From NCBI GenBank assembly GCA_015522475.1, contig WAMF01000001.1:157469-221468 (forward strand): 64,000 bases of DNA. Direction: 5' to 3'. Made by a program: the position numbers and the translations under genes. The notes beneath the pieces are model-generated. The model was not told the DNA's origin and ran no database searches. It was given only the letters and a program-made list of their open reading frames with translations. This document shows positions 55,501-64,000 of this stretch, piece after piece (within the stretch, counting starts at the first letter, position 1; every line of letters starts with the position of its first letter). This DNA comes from Microcaldota archaeon. GTDB taxonomy: Archaea; Micrarchaeota; Micrarchaeia; Anstonellales; J096.

Positions 55501-58500
55501 CTTTCTGAAAAGGAGAAGGCACAAAAAGAGAAGGCTCTAGCTGAGAAAGAAAAAGAGCTCTCTGCAATGAAGGAGGGCTTAAGCAATGCAGAGAAGCTTG
55601 AAAGTGAAGGTATCATTGATGCTTCACCTCAAATTAAAAGTGCTGTTCATGAACTTAACCAACTTTCTTCTGAGGCTAAGTCTCTTCAAGGTAAGCTTAG
55701 CTATGTAAATAACCAACTAGCAGAGGTAAATAGGCAGCTAACTCAAAAAGGCCTTAAGCCTGCTGAACGTTTAGAGTTGCAGAGGAAGAAAGCACGTCTT
55801 GAGAAAGATAAAGAAAAATACACTGCTCAATCAGAGGAGCTTGCTAAAGAGTTCGAAAGTTCATTTGGAATCAGTGTAAAAGGCACCCCTTCTGAGGCAT
55901 TAACCTCTTTAAGTGGCGAGGCAAATGATGAGTTGTCAATTTCTATAAATAATGCACTAAGCACATCTCCAACTATTGACAAAATACAGGATCTTCATCA
56001 GGATATTTCATCTTTGAGCAACAAGCTAAATGATTATAATCACGATCTTCTTCAAGCGGCTAGGGATGGTGATATAGATGAATTCAAGCGTGAAATGGCT
56101 ACTACTGCAGACAAGCTCAATGTGCTAGGCAAAAGTGTTGTATCTATGCTCATCGGGAACATGGCAGAACTTTACATTAACTACCTTGCATCTAAAGCCG
56201 GTGTCGGTGCAAATAAAACATTCCAGGAGATAGCTCATGAAGTTAACTCTTTCCTTCAAATAAATCCACAATTTAAGTTGACAGATGATGCTATAAGGAA
56301 ATATTCCAATTACATCTCATATGCTAAACACTCAAGCGGGGAATCCAGCTTTATCCAGCACTACAACAAAGGAAATAGTACAGTTCATGTTTCTGGGAAA
56401 GCTAATGTTAAACTTACTGGTTTGTCCGATGAGGAAGTAGAAAGCAATGCTGTTGATGCTAAAACATTTGGTTATTCTGTGAAGCAGGACAACAACAACA
56501 TAGGAGTGCTCCTGTTTAAGCCTTCCAAGGGAGGAAAAGGCGAAGTCATCTTTAAATCTGCCGATGGAAAGGAGCACATTATAGAAAAGAATCTATCGAA
56601 AGCAGATTTTACTAGAAACAAGGAGCTTTATGCTGTACAAGCAGCAGTCTTGAGCAATCCTTCCTTAGCTAAGCTGCCGCTTACTCCAGAAGCAGTATAT
56701 CATGTCAATGTTCCAGGCCAGAATGCTCAAATTCTATGGGATAAAGATACGGGCACAGTTTACGCAAACATAAATGGCAAAATAGAGGTTCTTCAGAAGG
56801 GAGTAAAAAAGTTCACTGCAGAGAAAGCCAAAGAAGCAACACTCTTGCTTCTTAAATCATCTGCACCCAAAGGTCTAAACATTGCTTCTCTAACTCCAGT
56901 GGTAGAAAAAACCAATCCATCCCAAGTTGTAGCTCTGTACGATTCCTCTTCAGGGGATTATTACTCTTATAAGCAAGGGAAGCTAGTAAAACTAAGTGAA
57001 GCAGATGAAGAGGCTTTAGACACAAAGTTGGAAAATGGACTTCTTGCATCCAGTCTACTTACTTCTTCAGCTGTTAAGACGGTTGGTGATACTGTGGCCA
57101 CAGCCGAAGTGAATACATTTGAGCAGAAGGGGCAGACCTTTTATAAGATCCAAAACACGATAACTGGTGAAGTAGATGTTTATGGTATGAATGGTACAGT
57201 CGAGCGATTTTCAAATGAAGAAGAATTTTCAAATAAATTTAAAGATGTCTCTATGTCATCTCCTTCTACTACTGGGGAGTTAATTGAAACAGAGAAAGGA
57301 ACAGCCATACTTGTGCTTTCCTCTACAGAAAAGGGAGGAAAAGCTACAGTTCTCTCATTAAGTAATAAGGGTGTTGAAGCTGTTACTAGGCCTATTCTAG
57401 CTGTGGATTCCAAAACCAATCCAACAGGAGGGGTCATAATTACTTCAGAAGGTGATGTGATACGAGGGGACATGTTTCAGCGTGTAAACGATGATACTGG
57501 TGAGCGAGAGTATACTCTTAATGCTGATAATGCATCTGTGGTTTTTAACGGTGATTCTTTTGATGTAGGGGGTATATCTGCTCATGAGTTTGAAGAGCTC
57601 CACTCTACTTTAGGCTTTGATGGGGCCAATCTTACATCCTTCTCGGGAGCAGGTTCTTTCTCTTTTGACTCTTTTGGTGGCCCTGATGTAAAGGGGGAGA
57701 TAAACAACCAGTCTGTTAAGGTCTCTTCTGATGCTCCCGCTGTATATACTCAGGGCTCTCAACTGAATAGCATAACTATCGATATGGGAAGTAAAGGTCC
57801 AGAATACAATTTATCTTTTCTCTCGTGGGACGGCGTTTCTGAGGCCCAATTTAGGGTTGGAAAGGGAGAAGATTACACAGATAGTGTTGCTGCAATACAG
57901 TCCGCAGTAATTTATCAACCCTCTTCAGGAAAAATAGTGGTAAGGGATGTTGATCCTTCAACTGGAAGGATAGAAGAGAAAGCTGTGTCTGTTAATCAAT
58001 ACAAGCATCAGTTGCTGTCTGCATATCTAGGAATGAAGAGTGCTTATGAGAATCAAGAGAAGATAATTTCAGATCTCTCCCAGACATACCTTCCAGAAAA
58101 GCCCATTGAGATGCTGCCTAGTACTCCATCGCAGGAGAACTTGAAGGCCCAGAAAAGACAAGCTGAGATTGCAAGATATAGGATGGCAAATTATGAGGCA
58201 AAGCTTGGTGGTGTAGAGTACCTTGAAATTGCACAAAAAGACCCGCTTATCTCTGTTAATAAACAAGTTGATCTTAGCTCTAATAATCCTGTTGTAACTT
58301 CTATATCTACAGCTTATAACTCTATGAATGCTATAAAAGAGCATACAGCTAGATTAGTTCAATTGGAAAGCCAGAAACAGAGTGCTTTAAGCATAGAGGA
58401 GCAGCAAAAGCTGGGTAAGGAGATAAATCAAGAAAAGAATTACATCAAGTCATATGCTTCTGCATTAAGTTATTCTTATTCTGCATTAGATGCTTACTCT

Positions 58501-59190
58501 GGAAAAGGAGTGAATGATGCCCTTCATACAATCAAGCGTTTCAGTGATGATACAAAGGACATTTTGGACTCTCCAGATAGTTTAGGGGGTGATACTTCCT
58601 TTTTAGGTGCTTTGCACGATTCAGCGAGAAGAATTGGAACGTTGTATAAAAGAGCTGAGACCTTCTACAGCAAAGAGAATGATCTCCATATCGATAAAAA
58701 CAAGCCGTTGCTTAAGAAGTTCAAACGTGCAGTAGATATCGGTGAAAAGCTTTATCAGGCTCATGAAGAAAAATACAGGGTTTTTGTGCCTGCTGAGAGC
58801 GAAACTGATAAAGTAAGCTTGACCTTTTATGGACTTGATACTGAAAAGTTACAGACGGTAGATATGAATGGTAAAAAGTATTTTGCAATCGATCCTTCAG
58901 AGATTCCCAACTCCATTAAACAGAAAGTAAAGGAAGTATACAATCGATATTCTGATCTTGAAAGCACTATTTCATCAAACGAAATACCCTTTTATCCAGT
59001 GTTAAAAAAGAGTCTTGGTAGGTATTCGCCTATATCCTATGACATTGCACTTAAGCCTTCCCCTTCAGTTTCACAAACACATTCAGAGACTCATGAAGAG
59101 GAGCACATAGAACAGACGGAACCTACTAACCCCAAATCAAAAGATATCCTTTATAGAAAGGCTAAAACAAACAAGGGTAAAAAAGTATGA
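52582..59190 (+). CDS. Giant membrane-anchored coiled-coil protein, 2202 residues
   Basis: I do not recognise this family. A signal/TM helix (about 13-32) is followed by an extracytoplasmic domain of about 215 residues with several Cys, then a TM at about 252-275. A Lys/Gly/Pro/Ser-rich linker lies at about 338-400, then a coiled-coil mass near residues 486-1190 with many Gln/Lys heptads. After that comes a beta-rich, Ser/Thr-rich region to about 1800 and a helical end. The inner bulk is predicted cytoplasmic. The order matches the 2024-residue protein at 18876. A clear TATA box gives a leaderless start. The three polytopic genes that follow (76-bp gap to the first) suggest a common machine. 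Confidence 0.8.
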   Translation: MDNAGKPRGLFSSSFMLLFVALMVVFSVGFALTCKNVLKPVVSTTLSVNVEEYQLSMYVMASCAGTFYSISSAPVVLLLGGEGLKLPTTDGSLVDCTASKPCLFAAITDEQGNLAVDYRALSLFWNVDKDAFKSAAVVGIIPYYDPNDFCNVKQALNIDSDSDWGRYANIKTAPTSFKDLPTFPADSLVYGHSLTEYKDKEKLPVAKMVDAAGNELEDFAPSSAVYGINPPPPPSSLSFQSTSSGGNELTWPLFMCASVFGLLLAAAYASGQDIFFWFTLTPTGKRGAMYTSAANVSQIKNLQVNKGAPLWMRWVSLGYTVGKSVLGAVLGWVEFGRQIGGGGKEKGKKGKAKPQAKKGKTGKKPGSPGSSGAGKKGGKVKLTKTAAKGGGKKEVAVAAPPSASSGSHFSFGEALDVAGGSHGGGFLGALIAGETVAEHPFKVITAFLGEKTRDALSNLERKGNNLSFSQRVAKAILKIFAWFMGVETVQDKIKKTQKEIDKKKKEAEKASGKVAAKLKVLIKELQHKLNIIKKRWQQGKLSVQQAQKKLAQLNSLISVLNLGENCGLNLANPAVARLVDRYLNYLQSGQSGKAKKAFNELLKAYAFAKALGNKIKALKGKLKDLQNQLKATLNNKRRAEVTKKIKLIQQQISVYTNLKGLILNGVAQGKTLSSIKKELSTQIGNLNQGAKRMRNAIKTLSKGKVQTQENLQKLAGLNEKLLQLKNQISYISSMQRAMNDTASNKLADALQKPFAHQVAVAGLSQAIGKASTSILYDLQMLQSKNLNKAQKQKLIQKIKSEWKNLSAMYGKREVEFKSFIQSSGGGAVLKSLGVSSKEISSMMPLAFAKGERQVYTALADALSSNKVLANALNAKDLKAAGAAVTASQAKAKLALLQNTEKQVNALLDKLSNAKDKTREELSSAQKNLQEAERQYYGLNKVINGQQAIEYFNTNIHTLQSQLESLRGEIKSGKLSEKEKAQKEKALAEKEKELSAMKEGLSNAEKLESEGIIDASPQIKSAVHELNQLSSEAKSLQGKLSYVNNQLAEVNRQLTQKGLKPAERLELQRKKARLEKDKEKYTAQSEELAKEFESSFGISVKGTPSEALTSLSGEANDELSISINNALSTSPTIDKIQDLHQDISSLSNKLNDYNHDLLQAARDGDIDEFKREMATTADKLNVLGKSVVSMLIGNMAELYINYLASKAGVGANKTFQEIAHEVNSFLQINPQFKLTDDAIRKYSNYISYAKHSSGESSFIQHYNKGNSTVHVSGKANVKLTGLSDEEVESNAVDAKTFGYSVKQDNNNIGVLLFKPSKGGKGEVIFKSADGKEHIIEKNLSKADFTRNKELYAVQAAVLSNPSLAKLPLTPEAVYHVNVPGQNAQILWDKDTGTVYANINGKIEVLQKGVKKFTAEKAKEATLLLLKSSAPKGLNIASLTPVVEKTNPSQVVALYDSSSGDYYSYKQGKLVKLSEADEEALDTKLENGLLASSLLTSSAVKTVGDTVATAEVNTFEQKGQTFYKIQNTITGEVDVYGMNGTVERFSNEEEFSNKFKDVSMSSPSTTGELIETEKGTAILVLSSTEKGGKATVLSLSNKGVEAVTRPILAVDSKTNPTGGVIITSEGDVIRGDMFQRVNDDTGEREYTLNADNASVVFNGDSFDVGGISAHEFEELHSTLGFDGANLTSFSGAGSFSFDSFGGPDVKGEINNQSVKVSSDAPAVYTQGSQLNSITIDMGSKGPEYNLSFLSWDGVSEAQFRVGKGEDYTDSVAAIQSAVIYQPSSGKIVVRDVDPSTGRIEEKAVSVNQYKHQLLSAYLGMKSAYENQEKIISDLSQTYLPEKPIEMLPSTPSQENLKAQKRQAEIARYRMANYEAKLGGVEYLEIAQKDPLISVNKQVDLSSNNPVVTSISTAYNSMNAIKEHTARLVQLESQKQSALSIEEQQKLGKEINQEKNYIKSYASALSYSYSALDAYSGKGVNDALHTIKRFSDDTKDILDSPDSLGGDTSFLGALHDSARRIGTLYKRAETFYSKENDLHIDKNKPLLKKFKRAVDIGEKLYQAHEEKYRVFVPAESETDKVSLTFYGLDTEKLQTVDMNGKKYFAIDPSEIPNSIKQKVKEVYNRYSDLESTISSNEIPFYPVLKKSLGRYSPISYDIALKPSPSVSQTHSETHEEEHIEQTEPTNPKSKDILYRKAKTNKGKKV

Positions 59191-59235
59191 GATGTTGTAT
59201 TAATACTGCTTAATCCCTCCTCTTATACATAATGC

Positions 59236-59243
59236 TTAAAAAT
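59236..59243 (+). promoter_or_regulatory. TATA box before the first polytopic gene
   Basis: TTAAAAAT lies 26 nt before the ATG at 59266. The three-gene run may be transcribed from here as well as from the giant gene. Confidence 0.45.
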
Positions 59244-59265
59244 AGGCACCTTCCATTTAAATGCA

Positions 59266-60369
59266 ATGGGCCAGGGATTTGTTCTAGCAGGCGAATACGC
59301 TACAGTTACTTTGCTCTTCTCATTTATTGGGTTGCTTTATGTCATAATTGTATTTTTGTCCAAAAAGGTGTTGGGCCTTAAAGGTGCTGAAGAAAAGTTT
59401 CATCTAGAACTTAAGTCTTTAACTATGGGTATTGTTGTTGGTATAGCCGTTTCAATATTTGTCGCGGCGTTTCAGCCAATATACAACGCGACTATCAAAG
59501 GTGAAATAAATTCAAGTCTTGATAATTACACTTCAAATGCTGTGGATGTGATTAAGCAGCTAGGGTATCTTTACACTGATTATACAGATCTTGCCGCTCT
59601 CTCAATAGGGTATTCTATAACTCATATTGTAAGCTATTCGAGAGGACACTCTAATTACTTTTACAGCTTATACAATTTAGCGAGCCTTGCATCTGCCTTT
59701 GCCTTAAGGATTTCATCCATGGTGGTTTATATGGCCACTTTATACAATTTTATGAAATTCTCTATGTGGCTTTCTCAAGTGAGCCTTCTCCCAGTAGGCA
59801 TAGCTTTGCGTTTGTTTCCTCCACTGAAACGTGTTGGCTCAACTCTCTTGGCTGTGGGTTTGGGTTTGTATGTCATTTATCCCATCTCTATGTATATCGC
59901 TTTGCCTTTGGGCTATTCTTTATCTTCCTTATCTAGTCAGGCAAGTGCTTCTTTAAGTGCTTTACGCTCTACAGTATCTTCAGTTACTAGTTTGACAAAA
60001 TCTCCTAAAAGCTTGCTCGAGTGGCTCATGGGTGTAGATTATTCCACCAACTATCTTACTCTTCCTGGAGGAGAGGGACTAACGCCTGTGGGTGGTGAGG
60101 CCTTTGTAGTAATTACAAATCTTTTAGGTAGTTCAATAAAAACAGGCGAAATTATATATCATTTTATATCTACAAGTAAGGATAGGATAAAGACTACAAA
60201 GCAAGGTATTTCTGCTTTGAATGCTGTATTGCCTTATGCCTCTTCTTCAGTTATTGCCACGATTTTTGTGGCTTTTTTAGTGGTTTTTTCTGTTCTGGCG
60301 GGTATAAGAAGCCTTGCAATTGCTTTAGGAGGTGAGTTCTTCCTATATGGTGTCCAATCACGCGTATAA
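59266..60369 (+). CDS. Polytopic membrane protein with shared L-R-x-F-P motif, first of three
   Basis: This 367-residue protein has about seven hydrophobic helices and no obvious signal peptide. An amphipathic stretch of about 70 residues lies between the second and third helices. At residues 175-206 is LLPVGIALRLFPPLKRVG, then TLLAVGLGLYVIYP, a motif shared with the next two proteins. There are no Cys. The large Ser-rich loop after it (SSLSSQASASLSALRS) is probably outside. The family is unknown. A comparison with archaeal CedA or VirB6-like channel proteins is suggested by topology and gene context only. Confidence 0.75.
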   Translation: MGQGFVLAGEYATVTLLFSFIGLLYVIIVFLSKKVLGLKGAEEKFHLELKSLTMGIVVGIAVSIFVAAFQPIYNATIKGEINSSLDNYTSNAVDVIKQLGYLYTDYTDLAALSIGYSITHIVSYSRGHSNYFYSLYNLASLASAFALRISSMVVYMATLYNFMKFSMWLSQVSLLPVGIALRLFPPLKRVGSTLLAVGLGLYVIYPISMYIALPLGYSLSSLSSQASASLSALRSTVSSVTSLTKSPKSLLEWLMGVDYSTNYLTLPGGEGLTPVGGEAFVVITNLLGSSIKTGEIIYHFISTSKDRIKTTKQGISALNAVLPYASSSVIATIFVAFLVVFSVLAGIRSLAIALGGEFFLYGVQSRV

Positions 60370-61600
60370 GAGTAAATACATTATATATGCTGTGCTCTTT
60401 CTTATGGTCATGCCAGCGTTAGCTAACGCTGCGGGGGAAACTGTAGGCCAGGAGCAAACTACAGAATATAATTCAATGGCAGCTTTGTTCCAGGCATTGT
60501 ATCAACCCATAATTTTTACTCTTTTTGTTATAGATATTTTGATAATTGCCATACTCTACTTTTACGGGCGAACTGTGAATGAAGCTAAAATCTTGTACAA
60601 CACAAGGACAGAATTTTGGCAGCTTACTTTAACACTTGTTCTCTTTCTTTCTTATGCTTCTCTTTATGTGGGTGTTGAAGGCTTGTTTTCATCTCTCTTA
60701 CCTACAGGTTATCCGGATATGAACACATATATAATTCATGAGATGCATTCGTATGAAACATATCTTAGAGGCGCAATAACCGCTTCCGCAAAAGATGCTT
60801 TAAATTACCAGATAGAAGGGGCTGCACTTTCTTCTATTCATGTCATGTTACCTTATTCACTTCCTGCAATAATAGGTGATGCGGCTGTGGAAGCAGGATG
60901 GTGTGCCGCTGTCGGCCTTTTAGCTCTTCCTGCGTGGGGAACAGCCTTTGTTAATTGTATTTGGAGTGCAACCAAGAATTATTTTGGGATAGGTAGTACT
61001 AATAACATGCTCACTAAAGTTTTGGGAGAGAAAGCAGGAGGTATTGTATCTGGTGTGTTAGGTGGCTTCATGGCAAAGGGTGTTACAGTATTCTTCCCAG
61101 CACATTATGACAAAGCCATATATGCCGCTATGCTTTCTGATGAAATAAGCTCCTTTGCATCCTTTGCTGAAAATACGGTTATCCCTATCAGGATAATTAC
61201 GGAATTCTTGCTGTCTGATTTTATTGAGGCACTCCTTCCTATAGCTATCTTGCTTAGACTTGTGCCATGGACACGCTCTGCTGGAAATATGCTTTTCACG
61301 CTTGGCTTTTCAGTTGGTATTATCTTCCCCTTTTTTACAGCCTTCTTCTTTTATAGTTACAGCAGCGTGAAAGGAGGTATGCTCAACGAATTTTGCAGTA
61401 TGCTTATGGGTAGCTCTACTGTTGGTAGTCATTTTGTGTTTGGACCATTCCTAGACTGTGTTGGAGAGGAAAGGCCTTACTCTGCTCCTGCATTGGCAGC
61501 ATACTATCCACTTTTATCCTTTGGGCCAACGTTGGCATTAGCGATTGCACTTACATTTGCCAGAAACTTCAACAAGCTCTTCGATTACTTTGAGAGGTGA
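60347..61600 (+). CDS. Polytopic membrane protein with signal peptide, second of three
   Basis: The start at 60347 has a strong GGAGGTGA site 11 nt upstream and begins a signal sequence (YIIYAVLFLMVMPALANAA). It overlaps the previous gene by 23 nt, so the two are coupled; a GTG at 60332 is less likely. It has about six to seven helices over 417 residues. The shared motif is LLPIAILLRLVPWTRSAG, then FTLGFSVGIIFP, near residues 296-330. Two Cys pairs lie in loops (GWCAAVG ... VNCIWS; NEFCSM ... LDCVGEE). The family is unknown. Confidence 0.78.
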   Translation: MVSNHAYKSKYIIYAVLFLMVMPALANAAGETVGQEQTTEYNSMAALFQALYQPIIFTLFVIDILIIAILYFYGRTVNEAKILYNTRTEFWQLTLTLVLFLSYASLYVGVEGLFSSLLPTGYPDMNTYIIHEMHSYETYLRGAITASAKDALNYQIEGAALSSIHVMLPYSLPAIIGDAAVEAGWCAAVGLLALPAWGTAFVNCIWSATKNYFGIGSTNNMLTKVLGEKAGGIVSGVLGGFMAKGVTVFFPAHYDKAIYAAMLSDEISSFASFAENTVIPIRIITEFLLSDFIEALLPIAILLRLVPWTRSAGNMLFTLGFSVGIIFPFFTAFFFYSYSSVKGGMLNEFCSMLMGSSTVGSHFVFGPFLDCVGEERPYSAPALAAYYPLLSFGPTLALAIALTFARNFNKLFDYFER

Positions 61601-61604
61601 GTGA

Positions 61605-64000
61605 ATGGATAAGCCACATTTCCAATTTTTGGTTACAATTGCGATTATCCTGGCATTCTTGATTTCTGCATCTGCAGGGGATAATCCCCAAGCTCAGTAC
61701 TACTTATTTAACGAATCCAGCAATCTATCTGGCAAGCTTAATGCCACCCTGACTTCGGCCTTTGGGGTTAATTCCATCATTGTGGATGCTGTGGCACATT
61801 GGCAGAAATATACAATTATGGCACTCATATCCTCTCTCTTTCTCATAGCTATAATGTTTACGGTTGGGAAAGCATTGAACAGCCAATACGTTCTTATGTA
61901 TGCTAACATGGATGCCCGCGAGTGGGCAGCTTCTTTTGCCATTTACCTTCTATTCATAGCAAGCGTGGCTTTTCTTAACACGTTTTTTATGACAAAAGGC
62001 TGGTCTCAGACATCTAATAGTGGCACCAATGCATTCATTGATGATCTTGTCACTTATTTCAGTAAGGGGCAATCTTCCTTAATTAGTGAGTATGCGAATT
62101 ATGTAAAGAAGTTGTCGGATGTGTATGTCAATGGAGGGGGTATAACACAGAGCTTTGGCATACCCTACTCCCTTATAGGTAATCCCACATATACTTGGAC
62201 ATCCGATCCAGGTCAGCAGGCAAAGCTTGTGCTTTACTCCAAGATTCTCCAACACATCACAAGCATTTATTCAAAGTTCGTTGGAATTAAGATTTTCTTC
62301 CTCAATTATCTCATCCCTCTATCCCTTTTGATCATTCCTCTGGGCATTTTCCTAAGAAGCTTCTCCTTTACGAAGCGTTTTGGAGCTACGCTTCTTGCTT
62401 TGGGCATTACAGGTTATATCGTTTTTCCAGTTCTTTTACATTTCTTGTTGTTTGTAGCGGGCTATGTCCCAGCAGTGGTGCCCTCTGGTTCTCAAAATGA
62501 TATAGCTAAGTGCTCTCCAGCTTGTTTTGAGCAACCTCCGACCGTTATAAAGGCAAGTGGCGGCTCTTATTCGACAGTTAACACGTCTAAATTAGAAGAG
62601 GAAATCTTGAGTAGTAGTGACAAGGCCCCTTTTGAAAACACAAACTTTGTTGCATTCGACGATTTAGTACAAGGGCGGCGTTCAGATCTTTCGTTGACAG
62701 TAAATGGGCATGCATACAGCCTTTACTCGTGCGATAACACCTCCGCGTTTGGAAGTGGATATACATGCCCCCAAATGTGCCGCATCATTCCATTTCCTGA
62801 ACAATTCAGTGATTGTAGAAAGTTCGCCTATCAGTGCAAGCGCTTATATGATAAGACAGGAGGAGCTTGTTTTAAGACGCTTCCTCAAAGAGACTACGAT
62901 CCGGATTATTCTCAGTTAACAAAAGTGCCTGTTTTGGTGATGAATAATTCAGATTCTGCTCATCCCCATCTTTCTGTAATTAATGAGGATCCTATAAAAG
63001 CGGCCGTTGAGCATGCCTGCGCTTATATTGAGCCCCTTTATCTCCCTTCAAATATCCAGCTTGTAGATGATTCTGGAGAGAAGCTCTCTAATTGGGACGA
63101 TACTACTTATCAGAAAGCTCATGGTAATGAGAGCTTCTGTCCATCTGTCTATAGAGAGGTTGATTTATACTTTCCCAGCTCCGGAAAGCCGCAAATTTCA
63201 TATCCTGGAGCTGGAAAGTTTGGATGCGATGATTTATACTCAAGCGCTATAAACTTGGGGGGTATAAGCTTGCCCTCTTCGTGGACCGGCACATGGAAGA
63301 ATAAGCTTAGGAAAATTGTATTTAATGCTAAGCTTAGAGGATTGTTTGCTAACTCTTCAGATCCTATGTGGCTTTATGTGAACGTGACGGATTATAAAAA
63401 ACAAACGTATACTTCTACCAAGTGTGAGGACGAAGGACACAAGTGTAAATCTGTTACTAAGAAAAAAGTTTGCACTCCACCATTCGGTTGTTCCTACATC
63501 TATTACATTTCTGGAACAGTATGTGTTGTAGGAGGGAGGTATGTTCAGACTATTGATGGTGAGTACTACGTGTGTGGAGGGTGTGGTGATTACTACACGT
63601 TCTCATGCAAGGAAGGAAGCGGAACAACTCATAAGAAAGAAGAAATTAACTACACGCTTTTTTCAGCGCCTGAAAGCGCTTATCCCAATGCAGAATCTTT
63701 ATCTGACTACATGTCTGAAGAGGATTTATTCTTAAATACTACAAACTGGCCAAGTTCTGGCTATGTTAATGAAGATACCCTGCTCACTGCCAAATTGCAT
63801 AACATAGATAACCTTAAGGGTGGAGTATATGTATTGTCTGAAAGCTATTATATAAGCAGTGTGCCATCTGAAATGAACAAAGAAATATACGATTTTGTCA
63901 ACAGCATAAAACTTGCTTTGCCCATCTATGTGCGTAGCGAAGGTTGTAATAAGATTGCAGCTGTTCCAAAGGAAGCGCTTCTCTTGCCTTACATGCCTGA
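61605..64000 (+). CDS. Cys-rich membrane protein, third of three (3' partial, runs off window)
   Basis: The frame opens with a signal peptide (FLVTIAIILAFLISASAG) five bases after the previous stop, with GAGGTGA before it, and stays open to the window end (798 codons). Three or four helices occupy the first 300 residues. The shared motif near residues 240-275 is LIIPLGIFLRSFSFTKRFG, then TLLALGITGYIVFP. After residue about 300 a large extracytoplasmic domain begins. It has about 20 Cys, often paired (CSPACF, CPQMC, CEDEGHKC, VCGGCG), typical of disulfide-bonded surface folds. The family is unknown. Its position and the shared motif tie it to the two proteins before it. Confidence 0.8.
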   Translation, partial: MDKPHFQFLVTIAIILAFLISASAGDNPQAQYYLFNESSNLSGKLNATLTSAFGVNSIIVDAVAHWQKYTIMALISSLFLIAIMFTVGKALNSQYVLMYANMDAREWAASFAIYLLFIASVAFLNTFFMTKGWSQTSNSGTNAFIDDLVTYFSKGQSSLISEYANYVKKLSDVYVNGGGITQSFGIPYSLIGNPTYTWTSDPGQQAKLVLYSKILQHITSIYSKFVGIKIFFLNYLIPLSLLIIPLGIFLRSFSFTKRFGATLLALGITGYIVFPVLLHFLLFVAGYVPAVVPSGSQNDIAKCSPACFEQPPTVIKASGGSYSTVNTSKLEEEILSSSDKAPFENTNFVAFDDLVQGRRSDLSLTVNGHAYSLYSCDNTSAFGSGYTCPQMCRIIPFPEQFSDCRKFAYQCKRLYDKTGGACFKTLPQRDYDPDYSQLTKVPVLVMNNSDSAHPHLSVINEDPIKAAVEHACAYIEPLYLPSNIQLVDDSGEKLSNWDDTTYQKAHGNESFCPSVYREVDLYFPSSGKPQISYPGAGKFGCDDLYSSAINLGGISLPSSWTGTWKNKLRKIVFNAKLRGLFANSSDPMWLYVNVTDYKKQTYTSTKCEDEGHKCKSVTKKKVCTPPFGCSYIYYISGTVCVVGGRYVQTIDGEYYVCGGCGDYYTFSCKEGSGTTHKKEEINYTLFSAPESAYPNAESLSDYMSEEDLFLNTTNWPSSGYVNEDTLLTAKLHNIDNLKGGVYVLSESYYISSVPSEMNKEIYDFVNSIKLALPIYVRSEGCNKIAAVPKEALLLPYMP

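Overview
The window is archaeal and gene-dense. The evidence is a replication set of MCM, FEN1 and both subunits of D-family DNA polymerase (DP1 and DP2), archaeal-type AlaRS, ThrRS and PheRS beta, the release factor aRF1, deoxyhypusine synthase, UPF0147, an MBF1 regulator, a presenilin-like protease, a 7S SRP RNA and a tRNA-Cys with a bulge-helix-bulge intron. Many genes have a TATA-like box about 25 nt before the start codon, so leaderless transcripts look common. Genes inside operons instead carry GGTGAT or GGAGG-type ribosome sites. PolD excludes most Thermoproteota. PolD together with several very large membrane-anchored proteins of no recognised family suggests a DPANN or deep euryarchaeal lineage. 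That placement is inference; no ribosomal protein or rRNA is present to fix it.

Layout: 2-3.4 kb holds the end of a large coiled-coil surface protein. From 3.5 to 11 kb come tRNA-Arg, an unknown helical protein, a tRNA methylthiotransferase, a site-2 protease, MBF1-FEN1, a DUF350 membrane protein, tRNA-Cys and a two-gene unknown operon. From 11 to 18.6 kb come an MFS-AlaRS operon, a Cas2-like small protein with a striking promoter, MCM and a presenilin homologue. From 18.9 to 25 kb is a 2024-residue membrane protein. From 25 to 38.7 kb come SRP RNA, CysRS, a DUF429-SfsA fusion, a pair of Cys-rich membrane proteins, aRF1, carbonic anhydrase, a cluster of near-perfect hairpins, tRNA-Val, a run of small unknown genes including a LAGLIDADG-like protein, an ACT protein, a polyprenyl synthase and a CNNM/CorC protein. 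From 38.9 to 52.3 kb lie mainly housekeeping genes.

The most unusual part is 52.6-64.0 kb: a 2202-residue membrane/coiled-coil protein followed by three polytopic membrane proteins in a tight run. The three proteins share a membrane motif (small-hydrophobic-P-x-G/A-I-x-L-R, then basic residues, then G-x-x-L and a Y/F-P end) although they are otherwise dissimilar. The 2202-residue protein has the same plan as the 2024-residue protein at 18.9 kb: signal/TM, about 200 extracytoplasmic residues, TM, then a huge predicted cytoplasmic part. I propose that this is a membrane-spanning apparatus, possibly a CedA/VirB6-like transfer or secretion machine. No ATPase is visible in the window to confirm it, and the locus runs off the right edge.
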